From Pisaster brevispinus (lineage: Eukaryota > Echinodermata > Asteroidea > Forcipulatida > Asteriidae), in NCBI GenBank assembly GCA_023634235.1, contig JAMKCF010000003.1:21980742-22044741 (forward strand): DNA of 64,000 nt, written 5' to 3'. A program made the position numbers and the translations under genes. How positions within the stretch are numbered: position 1 is the stretch's first letter; each line of letters starts with the position of its first letter. Below, piece by piece: positions 1 through 12,190 of this stretch. The notes below the pieces were generated by a model. That model saw nothing but the letters and a program-made list of their open reading frames with translations, did not search any database and was not told where the DNA came from.

Positions 1-521
1 TGGTCACCACTTTACCAATCTATATTATTTACTTCACCTTGATAGAATCCCTCTCAGGTTACTCATTATCCAATTTAGAGTGGTACCTTGGAAACAACTG
101 AGTTTCAGAAGAAAAATGAATTGAACATCGTGTAGGTTTCAGTAAGGTCACACATACAGGCAAACAAGCGGGTACGTTTAGGTGAAGAATACGATAGCTG
201 AATTTATTAGTAGATTTATATTCTTGACGTTGCGACATTCGAAACTATTGCAACGGCCATTTATGATGACTGCAAAGTTAGTTTGATATTACACATTGGA
301 CATTCACTTAGGTTTGTACAGCAAATATCAATGTTGCTTTTTCGATATTGGACATTGGACAATTCGGTTTGTACAGCGAATGTCTACCTTGTACATCGAT
401 ATTGTCAAATATCCAATATCAAACTTACTGTCATGAATTTATTATAGGTCTTCACTTTTCACTTATTTGACTTTGACAATGTTTCAAACATAAATTTTTC
501 TCTGGAGGATCGGGGCTGGTA

Positions 522-756
522 CACTCTGAAATAGATCTCGGGTCAGAATTGATTCAGGTTCCGGGTCCCGTTCCGTGTCAGTTTGACCCAGAATCTATGT
601 CTAAATGATCCATAAAGGGGTCAAACTGAGGCAGAATTTGGGTCAAAATCACTTTTATTTTTGGACAAGTTTCCCGGGTTAACTGGGCGCAGAAATGGGT
701 CATGCCCCCTGAAACTCTGATCCCGGGCCAATTCTGACCAAGGAGTTTTTAGAGTG
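522..756. mobile_element. TA-flanked MITE (family A, short copy)
   Basis: The ends are short inverted repeats, CACTCTGAAATAG on the left and TTTTTAGAGTG on the right, flanked by TA on both sides (520-521 and 757-758). The interior is rich in 'GGGTCAGAATTGA' and 'TGACCCAGAATC' type words. The element at 62339-62933 has the same ends (CACTCTAAAAAACTCC / GGAGTTTTTAGAGTG) and the same internal words, so the two form one family. TA duplication is typical of Tc1/mariner-like or PIF-like MITEs. No ORF is present, so it would be non-autonomous. Confidence 0.7.
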
Positions 757-867
757 TAAAATCAAACATTGTTATAAGAACTGAGCTTACAAAATAATGG
801 CAACTTAAACCTTTTCCCCCACTATTAACTATCAGTTCACTGTCTTTACAAGTTAACCAAATTATTG

Positions 868-1050
868 TGTGTGTGGGCTTACGGGAGCGCCCTTGTGGGG
901 TATTTTCAACAATGGAACAATGGACCCCTCAAGAGAATTCTTTGTTCAACCTGAACCCCGCAAGAGAATTCTTTATAAAAGGAAATAATAGAACAACAAA
1001 CGCAGGACCCACAAACCCGACCCTTAAGGTTGTGTGGGTGGGTGGGTGTA
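868..1050. repeat. Dispersed GT-tailed repeat, copy 1
   Basis: This block has the words 'ACAATGGAACAATGGACCCC', 'AGAGAATTCTTTATAAAAGG', 'AATAATAGAACAACAA' and a GTGTGGGTGGGTGGGTG tail. The same words occur in the same order near 5680-5965 and 25380-25555, which also end in GT microsatellites. The family is unnamed here. The copies have diverged and no conserved reading frame is visible. Confidence 0.65.
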
Positions 1051-1912
1051 AAAGAACCGGTGGCGGTTATCGCCTTTTCCCCCAATAATTCCAAAGGAAC
1101 TATCGTAAATAAACAAAGTTACAAATGCTTTTTTTTCTGTCCTACTCAAGAGCAGGAATTTATAAGTCACTAGCATCAACTCGGCAGAAAATGTTAATAA
1201 CAACATGTTAAAAATGGCCGTCATGAAAACGTGTTGGTCTTGCTTGGAAAAATGTTATGAAAAAAAACTATTCTCCGCACTGTGAATGCATACAATTTTC
1301 ATATTATTGGATCTTGCTTTTCAAGGACACGCCTGATGTTTTTCATTGTTTGGCGGTGAAATCGATTGTAGCTTCGCTGTGCCGATAAACTTGGCCTTTC
1401 ATCTTGTAAGAATGAAACCCTCTAGCTACATCATCATCAATCACTCAACAGATCATCCTAGTCTCCACACTCTGTCTCTCTTTCTCCCCCTCTCCTTGCT
1501 TGTTCAAGCTAATAAGTTGTCTATTCTATTTAATCCACCTTCGGAGACGGCAATACAGCGAAGCAGAAACTGAAGGGTTTCAATTCATGGTAGGTTATAT
1601 GATAGATGTTGAGATAGCGACTGGGCTGTACAGACGTGAACGCTTGGCAATTGGTTTGTTTTTATAGTTTAACCATCAATTTAGGCGAAAAATAGGTGTC
1701 AAAGTTTTATTTGTGAAGAGCATGCTAAAGTCACTACGCTTATATTTAGTTATGAATAATAAAACAGTAAAACCTTCTTTTTTATTTAGAAATACAAAAT
1801 AAATTCATTCGATAGCCAATATTAAAGCTAGGTTTTTTTTCACAACACAATTGGTTTCCTTATCAAATTAATACATTGAATCATTCATCTCACTAACTCA
1901 AATTAACACGCG

Positions 1913-3580
1913 TTCAAAACCAACAGCTCTGCCTCTTGTGTCTCGCAAGGGTCTGTTCTTGGACCTTTGCTGTTCTTCATACAAACCCTCTTGGAGAAAC
2001 TTTACGCAATCACAATCTTCACGATATTGTTGTACCGACAATCATTCCAAACCAATTTGAAGCTTGGAGTCTGCCCTGCGTCGCACTGCATCAAGTAGAT
2101 CGACAAGATCCGAGATGCCCAGCAACCTCTTATGATGACAAGTCCGATGTTATCATTCTTCTTTCTAAACTGCAACGCAATGGTACATATTCCTCATGTT
2201 CGTATTGGCGCCTCTCGTATTACAGCCATTAATACAAAAGTTCGGAAATTTGGCCGCATGTTCGACAACAGCATGTTCGACAACAGCATGTTCGACAACA
2301 GCATGTTCTGTACGCTCCTTAAGAAGTTCGTAAAAACTGAATTATTCCAGTAGCGGTTGTTTTGAAACACATTGAACATGGGTACTAAGTGATTTCTTGT
2401 TCTACTTATGGTTGTTATATTTGTTTCTATGGTATCCCAGCAAATCGACACACCAAAAAAAAAAAAAGTTTTGTACGCCTTGACTATTCAAGCCATCAAC
2501 AAGCTACGCACCAACGTGTAGTCTCCCCACCCCAGCACATGTAAAGCATGTACAAATTTCTGTACGCTTTCTACACCAAAATGAGTGGTACACAACGCCT
2601 CATCAAGACCACTGGCCGTAAGCACTCCAGCCCAAATGGTCCTCTGCTGCAATGTGGATGGGGTCACGTAACTAATGAATGTTCTTGGTCGGGGTTCGTG
2701 TGCAAAGTGTAAAGAAAACTGGTATCTGGGAACAGTCGTCGGTTATTAAGGATTATTGTTCCACCCACGTATAACCTCGATCTCATCAGACAACTCAAGA
2801 CGCTTCCGATCAACATGCATTTGTCAGGCACCTGTAATTCTTCATTCTACATAGACTTGTTGACAAGTTGTTGAATGTCTAGCGTTTCCGGGTCTCATGC
2901 GACTATGTTGCTTTCGCGAGACTGCTGGCTCTCGACTACTGCCCCAGCAGAAGTCTTGCGGAAGCAGCAGCAGCAGTATCGCGAGAACAGCAGTCAGACA
3001 AGAGTATCTCATGTGAGCCGTTACACTATCAGCGCGACTAAAGACTTGTCTACTAGTCTAGTAACTTTCCGGCTTGACATGGGGAAAATATATTAGTATG
3101 GTATGCCTGAAAGTAAAATTGTACCGCTTGTCTCACCTGCAAAATAGTGCAGCTAGAATTTCAACCCGGCCTGCCGCTAGTTACCGGTATCGTCACACAG
3201 ATTTTGGAAGATTTACATTGTTCACCCATTAAGGACAATATCGTCATCGAGATCCCTGTGCTAATAATATATGCTTATTATCATAAAGCACTTTACTATC
3301 ATTATTTCATTCTACAACCGTTCCCATCTCGAGACTATTGAGATGGAATAATCGCCATCTTATACATGGAACTTCCGGATCAAAACATTATGGAAAATAT
3401 CGTTTACTTCTGCTGCCCCTACTTGTGAAACAATACCAGATCAAATTGAACTTTTCCACATCACTCTCTTCGTTCCAAACTTCCCCTAAAGTTTCACTTA
3501 ATGATGCTTACGTAAAACATTCCTCTTTGAGGATACTGGTCTTCTTCTTTGTTTTCCTTCATCTTTGTGTCTGATGTGAC
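1913..3580 (+). pseudogene. Degenerate CR1/L2-like LINE, reverse transcriptase remnant
   Basis: Three frames carry consecutive pieces of a non-LTR reverse transcriptase. SQGSVLGPLLFFI (1943-1981) is RT block 4 of the CR1/L2 group. After a frameshift TNPLGETLRNHNLHD follows (from about 1984), the usual continuation in those LINEs. Then come DDKSDVIIL (2134 on), HVRIGASRITAINTKVRKFG (2180 on), RLSHLQNSAARISTRP (3125 on) and, near the 3' end, SAAPT..TIPDQI and STSLSSFQTS (3400-3490). The YADD catalytic block is not recognisable. Unrelated sequence of about 0.7 kb separates the two halves. With several frameshifts and stops this copy cannot encode an active enzyme. The class call rests on motif recall. 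Confidence 0.8.
2261..2308 (+). repeat. 15-bp tandem triplication inside the LINE remnant
   Basis: The 15-mer ATGTTCGACAACAGC occurs three times in a row, followed by a partial fourth copy. It lies exactly where the LINE protein would read ...VFDN. In frame it repeats the peptide MFDNS, so it looks like a local replication-slippage expansion that arose in the dead copy. Confidence 0.85.
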
Positions 3581-5540
3581 ACTGCGGCATGAGCGTCTTA
3601 AGACGTCAAATGCTTATAAACTAATGAGATCAGAAGCCACACCTTATTCGACCAGCCACCCAACACTAGCTAACTTCCAAGTAGAATAAACTCATCTTTT
3701 ATATAAAACACACTCATGCTGGCGTTCTAAATAATCCGTCCTAATCCGTCTCGTTTAGTTGGTTGCCCCGGGGCAAGGGGGCACGCGTCCCCCCCCATTG
3801 AGTCCATGTAGCCCCCCCCCCCCTTGGACTTTTGAGATTACAAATTACCTGAATAAAACATAAATTTAAAAAAAATTTACTTACTATTTTCAGTGTTTTT
3901 TATGTTGTTCTTTTTTAAAACTATTTTTTCTTTTTACATGTTTTAACCTCCATGGTAGATTGTCTTACAAATAGTAGTAAATTACATGACTATTGCGCTG
4001 AAAAGGGGCTTTTTAAGCAAAAAAAGCAAACGAAAACTACATTTTTAATTGCTCAGAAGTGTCACTTAGAAGAAAGTTATTCCTTTATTTTTGGGCGCTG
4101 TTACTCTATCATGATAGCAAGACGGTATCATGGGCATTTTATAAGCGAAGCGGTGGTCCCTTACTTGTAAGTGACTGTGGCTAGTCTAATAACTATTGGG
4201 TAAAAGCCTAATGGCACTTCCGACTTATTAATATGGTGGCTATGGTGGGGACGACAGTAAACATCAACATCATTTCTTACAATTTTAATGATATACGTCA
4301 TCGAGATTTACAGGTGTTCCTTCGGGAACATTTATATCAGTATGTAATCAGACTTCACTCGTGTTCCTTTTTTATATGCACGTGCGTTAATGTTAATAAT
4401 GCAGTCACGTTTTCACTTTGTACACACACATTTCAAGTGGCGATGATTCGGCAGCCGTGAGGGAGCATTATCAATTCCTCAATGAGCTTGGTTATGTATG
4501 ATTAGTGCAACAAGAAAGTATTTGTTAGCAAAGAACCGTACTGGCTTGAGTTTTTGGTTTTAATGGCTGAATTAAGGTTTCTGCATTCTGCGAGACAGCG
4601 TTTACAAACATACCGATTGCCAAGCGATCAATTATTACAGATATTAAAATGATTAATAATCTTTTGTATTTTTTATCTAATAATAATCTAATAATAACTG
4701 TACCCCACACCCACTACTTTGTACACCGTGTACTTTCTACCAAGTACCTACGTATTAAATCCTGCATCTACAGTATCTACCGTACTATGTGATATATTGG
4801 TACTACCTAAATGTATTTTTGAACTATCCCCAGACAATTGTAATCCTCCCTGAACTGAGCGAAGACAAATCACAAAGCGAAAGTTCTGAAGCAAGTAATC
4901 CATTCATTTCGCCTAATAATACGCATTTCCACCAAAAGACTAAATATTTTGACAATGGCATCTTCTTTGCAATCATTGTTATCACTTCGTCCACAAATAA
5001 GGATGTACAATTCCTGCCTCCGTCTTCAATTTGATCTTTTTCCTGCTTACCTTCCTAACGCATTGTTAAACTTCTTAATACTGAGTGCAGTGCGGTTTAT
5101 AATTTAGTTTCAATCTTGTCATTTCTTCTAAGTCAAGAAGAAATTATAAATTACCTGTGTAGGCACTTCCAAGACCTATAGATTTGTTTTTCCAAATCTT
5201 TTTTGATTACGTCCTTTATCGGGTTTAGCCTTTTATAGTTGTTATTGCTTTGATTTGTCAGTGACACCCCCCCCCCCCCCTCACCCAAGATATCTGAAAA
5301 GGTCCAATCTAAAATATCAAGGACATTGACTCCACTAGATCATTGTACTCTGGAGTGAAATAAATAACAAATTAATCTGCCGTGACTCAGGGATAATATC
5401 GCTCATCACTTAAGGTTTGTTATGAACAGTTAATGTTTTATTTGTCCTTGGCCGATGGTTGATTTCAGATATTTTATATAGTTTCATAGTATTCTTCTTC
5501 ATTTGCCAGATTAGTATTATTATATGATTAATTTAAAGTA
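3581..5540. other. Intergenic, no gene recognised
   Basis: This stretch is AT-rich with two poly-C tracts (about 3790-3830 and 5267-5280). The open frames are short and show no domain, signal peptide or splice-site pattern that I can support. Confidence 0.5.
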
Positions 5541-5552
5541 TGATTAGTATTA

Positions 5553-5625
5553 TTTTTTCTTGCTATTAGTACTATTAGTATTATTATTATTATTGTTATA
5601 ATTAATATTATTATTATTATTACAG
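5553..5625. repeat. (ATT)n microsatellite
   Basis: Imperfect ATT/TTA triplets run through this block, followed by the unique sequence that leads into the GT-tailed repeat copy. Confidence 0.8.
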
Positions 5626-5679
5626 TTATTCATAATACAAAAGGTACTTGTTTTTGATTGAAAGGAATGGCTGATTGGG

Positions 5680-6105
5680 TTTATTGTGGGGGCGTGTGGG
5701 CTTATTTTTGGTATATTAAGGAGACCAAGGACAAAACAAGAAAGGGAAAACAAAAGGTCTCCACAAGGAAATTTTAAAGACCGGGGTGCTCCACAAGGAA
5801 ATTTGTGTACAAAGTCTATGGGAAACTGTTCAGTGCAGGGACAAAGGAAAGAACAAAAGAATGCTCCACAATGATGCATTTTTGAGAATGGGAATAATAG
5901 AACAACAATAGCAGTACCCCACAAACCGGATCCGTACGGCTGTGTGCGTGTGTGTGTGTGTGAGCATGTCTACCCGTTGAAACCGAGGACTTTAACCATA
6001 GGAATCCGGGTGTTTGACAGAGCGAGGACGTCCTCGTTTTGCTTTCGTGTACAAAACCAATGGGGACGTCGCCGTTAAAAAAGAAAGTTAAAAGTCCAAA
6101 CAAAT
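5680..6105. repeat. Dispersed GT-tailed repeat, copy 2
   Basis: It shares 'CCACAAGGAAATTT', 'GGGAATAATAGAACAACAA', 'TAGCAGTACCCCACAAAC' and 'GTGTACAAAACCAATGGG' with the copy at 25190-25560, and the middle part with 868-1050. A (GT)n stretch lies at 5941-5962. Short open frames here are shadows of the repeat. Confidence 0.7.
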
Positions 6106-8530
6106 TTGTATCCCCCCCCTCCTCCGTCTTATGTTTGCATTGGTCCCCCCCCCCCCCCCATTTGGGGTTTTCCTCTCATTGCTACAAGTGAAAGTTCTTT
6201 ATCACCTTCTCTACTACCTTCAGGCCTATCTAGTCACAGTTCTTGTCGCTTTTGAGGAAGACATGGCAATCAAAAGTGATACAAAACAAGATCATTACTC
6301 CTTTTGACTCGTGAATCGTGTACACAAATATTTTGTAATTGTTGTGTAGTTTTTGTTAACAATTTGACTAAGTTACATCGTAATTATGTTACTTACTCAC
6401 GTACCTACTGACTCTCAAAGCCTAACTAAGTGTACCTGCCTATTTACATGATCTTACTTGTTACTGATGTGTTTTTTTCTTTCTTTGAGTGTGTGTACTT
6501 TTCCTATTTTATTTGTTTTATAACAATTTTATTATAAATAATTGTATTGTAATGTGTTGTTATTTATTTATTCTGCGGAGGTGGGCATGGGGGATATCAT
6601 TAAGGGTAATGACCGTGCTCTCCGCTTAGGTTCAGTGTCTCTGATCGTAGAGAGGCGTTGATAAATACTATGTAGGAAGACATTAAGGCGATTAGATACG
6701 CATCTACAATACCATGATCAAATACACAAGCCCCCCTAAACAAATTCTTGTTGCATCAATGACTAGAAAAGAAGTATGATCGTGTAAACCGGTGAGAAGG
6801 GTCGTTTTCATAGTTTTTTTAAGCATTTTTTTAAGGCGTTATTTAAAAATTGAGGATTCACTTTCAGTTCTGATGATGAAATTTAACTTGTAGGATATTG
6901 TAAGTTGTCGACACACATCAAACCTCATCATCATCATGGTGACGTTTGTGCGCGCGCAGCAAAATGACGTTTGCTCAGTGACTGCATCATAGTCTGTAAT
7001 TTAAATCAATTATTCTAACATTGTCAAGACTATTGTGTTCTAGTATAGAGGGATTGCACTACCTACGAGCAGTGTTATGTCATCAAGTGCGATTCGGCCA
7101 AGTACACAGATCGGCAGCTAACCGGGCAACGGACCGCAGAGTTTGACTTCGCGGTCACGCCGTGCATGGTGCGACAAAAATGTTACCGCTTTGATTTGTG
7201 ACTGTGTTGTCATATACTACACTGCAATATATACGAGAATCATGTAGGTCTATTAGTTACACACTCTAAAGTCCTCTTCCTGAAAAATGATATAAAGCGA
7301 TGAATCTACTGTCTGAATGTATAACTTTATGTTTTTTCTTCTTCTTTCGCACCGACGACATTATCCACGTTGACACGTCACCCGAGAGGCCGCCATGTTG
7401 TCGTTCGTGCTGCAAGACCTAGCTGCTGCGCGCGTCGCCAGTAGGCCCTTATAGTCGATGTTTTTTTTTTTTTTTTCTAACCAAAGTTTGTCTTATCGGC
7501 CACACTGATTCGCCACGCTCGTTGTACTAATTTTCCAAAACACAGCAATATGTTGACGCCATAACATCACAACACTTTGTAACAACTTTTGTGTAAATAA
7601 TGTTACTGTAGAGATTTCCTTGTAATCGAACGTCTGCCGGTGTGCAAACTTCTTTTTTATAATAATAATAATAATAATAATAAATGATTAAAAAAACAAC
7701 AACAACAACTGAAAATAAAAAAAAACCTGTATTTTGATGACTTTATGATTACGTAACAAACAAATAGAGTACTAGCACAATCAACATTTACTTATCAAAG
7801 TCATTAAAAAGAAACTCCATGTTCATAGCGTGTTTGGTTTAATTAATACAGATTTAGAAAGATTGTTAAAAATAAATAAATAATCAGTTGGATGTCACAC
7901 GACACCCGATGACGTCACCGTGACGCCTTTACATGTTTGCACATCTTCAGTGGGTTGTACATTTTAGTTGATAATTTGATTTGAGTTTGCATTTAGTCTA
8001 TACCAACTCTGGGGAAAAAGGATGGAAAGAATAATTCTTACAATAATAAAATCGTCTAGGACTAAATCCGCAGTTGATGCAAGCCCGATATTATGGAAAT
8101 GCAAAATGACTTATTTTTCTTCTTTGGTTGTACGTGTCTTTGAAAACTAGAATCTGTTTGAATAAACACGCAAAATCAGAGATAAGTAAGACGACCACAG
8201 ATGCTGACATTGAATCATTCGCTACGTTGTCGGTAAGATAAAACTCAGTGGGTCGCAGTTTGTTACGAATGCATTTGCTAAGACAGGATGTGCTCTCTTC
8301 ATTGGAGAACAAAAAACAGACTAACATTTCAACTTACTGTTATGCTTGTTTGCTTTTATTTGTGTATTAACCCTATAATCTAGACATCAAGAAGCAAGTT
8401 AAACTACCAGCTAAAAGTCTTTGTAAAGAAGGGCAAATATACTAATCGGATCTTATTTTGCAACACCTTGTACTGCATTTCTGCAATAAAAACTTCGCAC
8501 TCGCCACGAACTTGAGCAATAAAAATGTTG
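6106..8530. other. Intergenic, microsatellites only
   Basis: The region holds poly-C tracts (6110-6160), a (TAA)n run with following AAC triplets (about 7656-7710) and ordinary AT-rich sequence. A GC-rich patch at 7370-7450 contains an ATG in good context (GCCGCCATG) but only about 19 codons follow before a stop. No gene is supported. Confidence 0.5.
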
Positions 8531-8539
8531 TCATTTTCG

Positions 8540-8706
8540 TCTGTTTGTTGTTGTTGTTGGTGTTGTTGTTGTTCTTGTTGTTGTCGTCGTCGCCGTCGTC
8601 GGCGTCGTCGTCGTCGTTGTTTTTGTCGATTTCGTTGTCGTTGTCGCAGTCGCTATCGCTGTCGCTGTCGCTGCTGTTGCTGTTGCTATTGCTGTTGCTG
8701 TTGTTG

Positions 8707-8803
<97 letters not shown>
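8540..8803. repeat. Compound triplet/hexamer microsatellite ending in (CTG)18 T (GCT)11
   Basis: Blocks follow one another: TTG/TGG triplets, GTC/GTCGTC triplets (8582-8620), GTCGCT-type hexamers (8641-8675), TTGCTG, then 18 perfect CTG units (8716-8769), a single extra T, and 11 GCT units (8771-8803). Long open frames exist on both strands (poly-Leu/Cys/Ala on plus; poly-Gln/Ser/Asn on minus) but they are made wholly of the repeat and lack flanking coding signal. I read this as a microsatellite rather than a gene. Confidence 0.9.
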
Positions 8804-8805
<2 letters not shown>

Positions 8806-9718
8806 ACATGGGTTCGATGATTTAACTGAACACAACGAAGAACTTTCAGCACTAATTATATTCCCTCTTTCCTTTCTGAGGCAGGTTTTAATAAAGCCAA
8901 GTTTGCGGACAGGTCCTTAAAACGCCGTGGTCTTACAACCACTGTGCATCCTCCATGAAAGCAAAGTACTATAACTTGCAGATGCTTCTTGTAAGTGGAC
9001 GATTGACGGTAAAATTCACGAATTCATTGTGAACGCTCACACGCATTATCAAATCTTCTGGATCGTTTATGAAATAAACGATAGCGTGTTCTTGATTGAA
9101 ATTTTATTTTCCTGTTTTGTTTATTTTTTACTTTGTTTTATTATTGTATTTTTTCTGTTTATTTAATTATTTCATGGTTGTTATGCGCTTGCTCACCGGT
9201 AAATAGTCTTATAAATTTGAACAGCCTGGGAGAAAAATTATTGTTTAAAAAATTGCTTCATTGTCGATTCAATTATCGGAAGTCTAACTCTTCTTCGTAT
9301 AACATATTGCCTTTATAACTATAAATGCATTTTCTGTATGAGTAAAAAGAACCAAATGTAAATTGCAATCAAAACATCAGACTGTGACGAATATTGATGG
9401 CACCGCTTTTTGCCCCCCCCCCTCGTCCCCAGAATTAAAACTATTGTTTTAAGAAGGTTGTTGATCCTCCAGTCTCTTTGTATTACGTGTACAATTAGTA
9501 GTCTAGATTCTAGATCCTATATTACTACTTTACTGTCTTTAAAGATGAATGAAACATACTTCAGCAGTGGCTATGGCTGGATAGACCTAATTCATATGAC
9601 GCCATTTGAGTAGGGCGCCCTCGTCTAGAGGTCAAAAGGCGGTTGTTCGTTTGCCCGTCATGTGCGTCGCGCGTACAAATCTGTGCGTTTTCCATTGTTT
9701 CATCATCGATTGACCTCT

Positions 9719-9935
9719 AAGGGCCATGTCACACACGGCAATTTACAGGCAACCAGTTCCAGGCCATCTCCATAAAGAAAAGACATTCACATTTCAATGT
9801 TCGAATATTTTTCTTGGGGATCATAAGACATTGTTTGAAAAATTACTCCTGTGCTACCAAAGTGGTCATGTACCATGCACTACAGTTGGTTGCCTCCAAG
9901 TTGCCTGTAAAAGTTGCCTCGTGTGACAAAGGCCT
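9719..9935. mobile_element. MITE with GTCACAC/GGCAA terminal inverted repeats
   Basis: The left end AGGGCCATGTCACACACGGC continues AATTTACAGGCAACC. The right end, reverse-complemented, reads AGGCCTTTGTCACACGAGGC and then AACTTTTACAGGCAAC, so about 35 bp of imperfect terminal inverted repeat is visible. There is no coding capacity. Similar elements are common in marine invertebrate genomes (from memory). Confidence 0.75.
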
Positions 9936-10086
9936 AAGATTGCGGTTGTATGACGTCAATGCACAAGGTCCATATGGTATTAGTGAAAAAGAAGAGAAAA
10001 AGTTAGTGGCCTGAAAACACAACAAACATAAACAGGCAGACTGGTATAACAAAAGCAGTCAAGTGGAAATAGACAATAACTGAGAT

Positions 10087-10375
10087 GATTTAATAGATGT
10101 AATATTTGCATCGGGATGAAGATTATTTTTCTTTTTTTTCCCCTTACACCGATGTGTATTAAGCACTGTATGCTCAGTGCTTTTCCGAGCTCTGTGAAAA
10201 AAAAAAACAAACAAACAAACCAAAAAAAAAAAACAATCACTCGGGTGGAATTCGAACCCACGACCGTCTTACCACTATACCACCAGGCTATCCCGATGGC
10301 TAGAGGCGGGCTCAAATCCTTAGCAGCGGGTACTGCAACGATTTAATAGATGTAATATTTGCATCGGGATGAAGA
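10087..10375 (-). mobile_element. tRNA-derived SINE with perfect 36-bp flanking duplication
   Basis: On the minus strand, 10310-10240 contains a tRNA-like head: GCCTGGTGGTATAGTGGTAA (A box TGGTATAGTGG) and GTGGGTTCGAATTCCA (B box GGTTCGAATTCC). An A-rich stretch and a tail ending ACATCGGTGTAAGGGGAAAA follow, so the element reads right to left and ends in an A-rich tail. The insert (10123-10339) lies between two identical 36-bp copies of the target (10087-10122 and 10340-10375). Perfect flanks imply a fairly recent insertion. A diverged relative lies at 35525-35668. Confidence 0.85.
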
Positions 10376-12105
10376 ATATAATTTTACTTTTAAAATTCTT
10401 CTTCTTCAATCAGACATGTTACGGCGTGATTGTTTCTGCCAATGAAAGAATGCAAATTTGCCTTTAAAATGAACGACGAATCATTGCCAGTAACGTAGTG
10501 TCCACAAAAGAATGAATGTACGCTTTCGATCGGGAACTCTTTCTCTCCATCTCTCTCTGTCCCTGTACAATAGTATATTATTACTCCAACACAACAAAGG
10601 CTCTACCGTTACTCTCTGGTATTTTCACGCATGAGCGGACCAATCACGTAGTCTTTCTTATTCAATTAGTTACACGGCCACGTCTTGAAGGAGTAGGCTT
10701 TAATGGAGTTTAAGACGTTAAATAATTATCGGTGACTGTTGAGCGAGCGCATGCTCATACCCGCCCCAGGCTTTGACTTGGCCGTGGTCGTGCATGAGGC
10801 ATGCGGGGTTGAAGTACGCTACGGAAGTTCATATCGTTAACGTCAATGAATCCCCTGTTCCAGCACATCCTTCGAGGGTTAAGATTGTTTGAGTGTCTTC
10901 ACCTGAGAGTGGTAACTTCCCTACGCCGTTGCCGATCTACCCACAGATACCTCGCAAGCCAGGAGAAGCTGTTCCTACAGCTGAGATTGACATGAAGTTA
11001 CTACTAACGACTGGATACATACGGTCATAAGGTATGGACATAGACGCCTGTATTGATTTCAACTGAATTGTTTGGCCGGTTGGAGGAGAGTACTGGGAAA
11101 ATGGTTATGTCGAAAATGGTATGCATTATACAGTTGTTTTGCTCTCGTTGTGGATGTTGAACAAATTGAAATGACGTTTTCTGTGACAGTGCTGGTTTGA
11201 TTGGCCCTCCTTCCGGCCGATGGAAAGGGTCGCATTCACTAGGTTGACTATATTCGGGGTTTGTGCAGAAACAACTTCCTTTAGTCAGTCAGCAAATCGA
11301 AGACAAAGTCACGATTAACCAAAACAAAAACAAATATTATCTATAAGACAGTTTCTTGAGATTGTTTACATTGAATCCTAGAAGATTCGTTTAAAGGAAA
11401 GAACAGTAGCCTTGGACTAAAACCAGTCGTCGGAAGGGATGGTCTAAACAAGACCACTTTTGAGAAATCCTTGAATAAAACTATAAATTATCAAGTCCGA
11501 TTTCTACTTTTTTAAGCTCAAAGCGATGTTAAATAACAAAACGTAGGCTCGGTAATACAGTTCGTATACAGTTTAGGTAACATTGCTTTTTAGTATATTG
11601 AAGCTCCTGGTAAAAGAAGTTTATCGATCAGCAGTTTTCCCAAGACCAACTGTTTTGCAAACAAAAAAATATATATATAGTTTTGTAAGAAAAATATGTG
11701 TGTATATTTTTCACAGTTATGAGCATTTTACATTTAACACCCTTGTGATTATTAAGGACATGAAATGGCGAAGATACGTACCTTCGCTGAGTCGACGAAA
11801 AATATACTTCGTCGTTAACCACAGTGCCAGCACGCAAAATCAGCTCACAAATTAGTTGTGCTATTTATTATTGCTTTAACTGTTATGTTTTATATTTATT
11901 ATTTATTTTAACGGTATCTTTACACTGTGTTTCCAGGGGAACAAATACGCTCAAGACTAACACCAACTATTCGGCAAGCGCGTTACGCCATTCCATGCAG
12001 ATGCAATGCGTTCAATTATTTTAAATCCTATCACAAAACAAAATAATTAAATTTTTTGTTTTTGTATTTTTAATTCTATTTGTTTGTATTTTTGGGGTGG
12101 CTTTT
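10376..12105. other. Intergenic, no gene recognised
   Basis: A moderately GC-rich patch at 10730-11010 stands out from its AT-rich surroundings, but every frame is interrupted and I see no clear splice-bounded exon. It could be an untranslated or regulatory exon; nothing in the sequence settles that. Confidence 0.4.
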
Positions 12106-12116
12106 GGGGGTTATTT

Positions 12117-12145
12117 GTGTCGTTGTCGTTTTCGTTGTCGTTGTT

Positions 12146-12177
<32 letters not shown>

Positions 12178-12190
12178 AGCCGTAGCCGTA
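12117..12190. repeat. Hexanucleotide (GTTGTC)n microsatellite
   Basis: Imperfect GTTGTC/GTTGTT hexamers followed by three GTAGCC-like units. Poly-Thr and Asn/Asp open frames on the minus strand are by-products. Confidence 0.85.

Noticed and set aside
7376..7450. ATG in strong context (GCCGCCATG) in a GC-rich patch
   Set aside because: Only about 19 codons before a stop and no donor site; the GCCGCCATGTTG word is common in repeats.
8442..8920. Long open frames on both strands (poly-Gln/Ser/Asn, poly-Leu, poly-Cys/Ala)
   Set aside because: They consist almost wholly of the compound triplet microsatellite; there is no non-repeat coding sequence or domain on either side.
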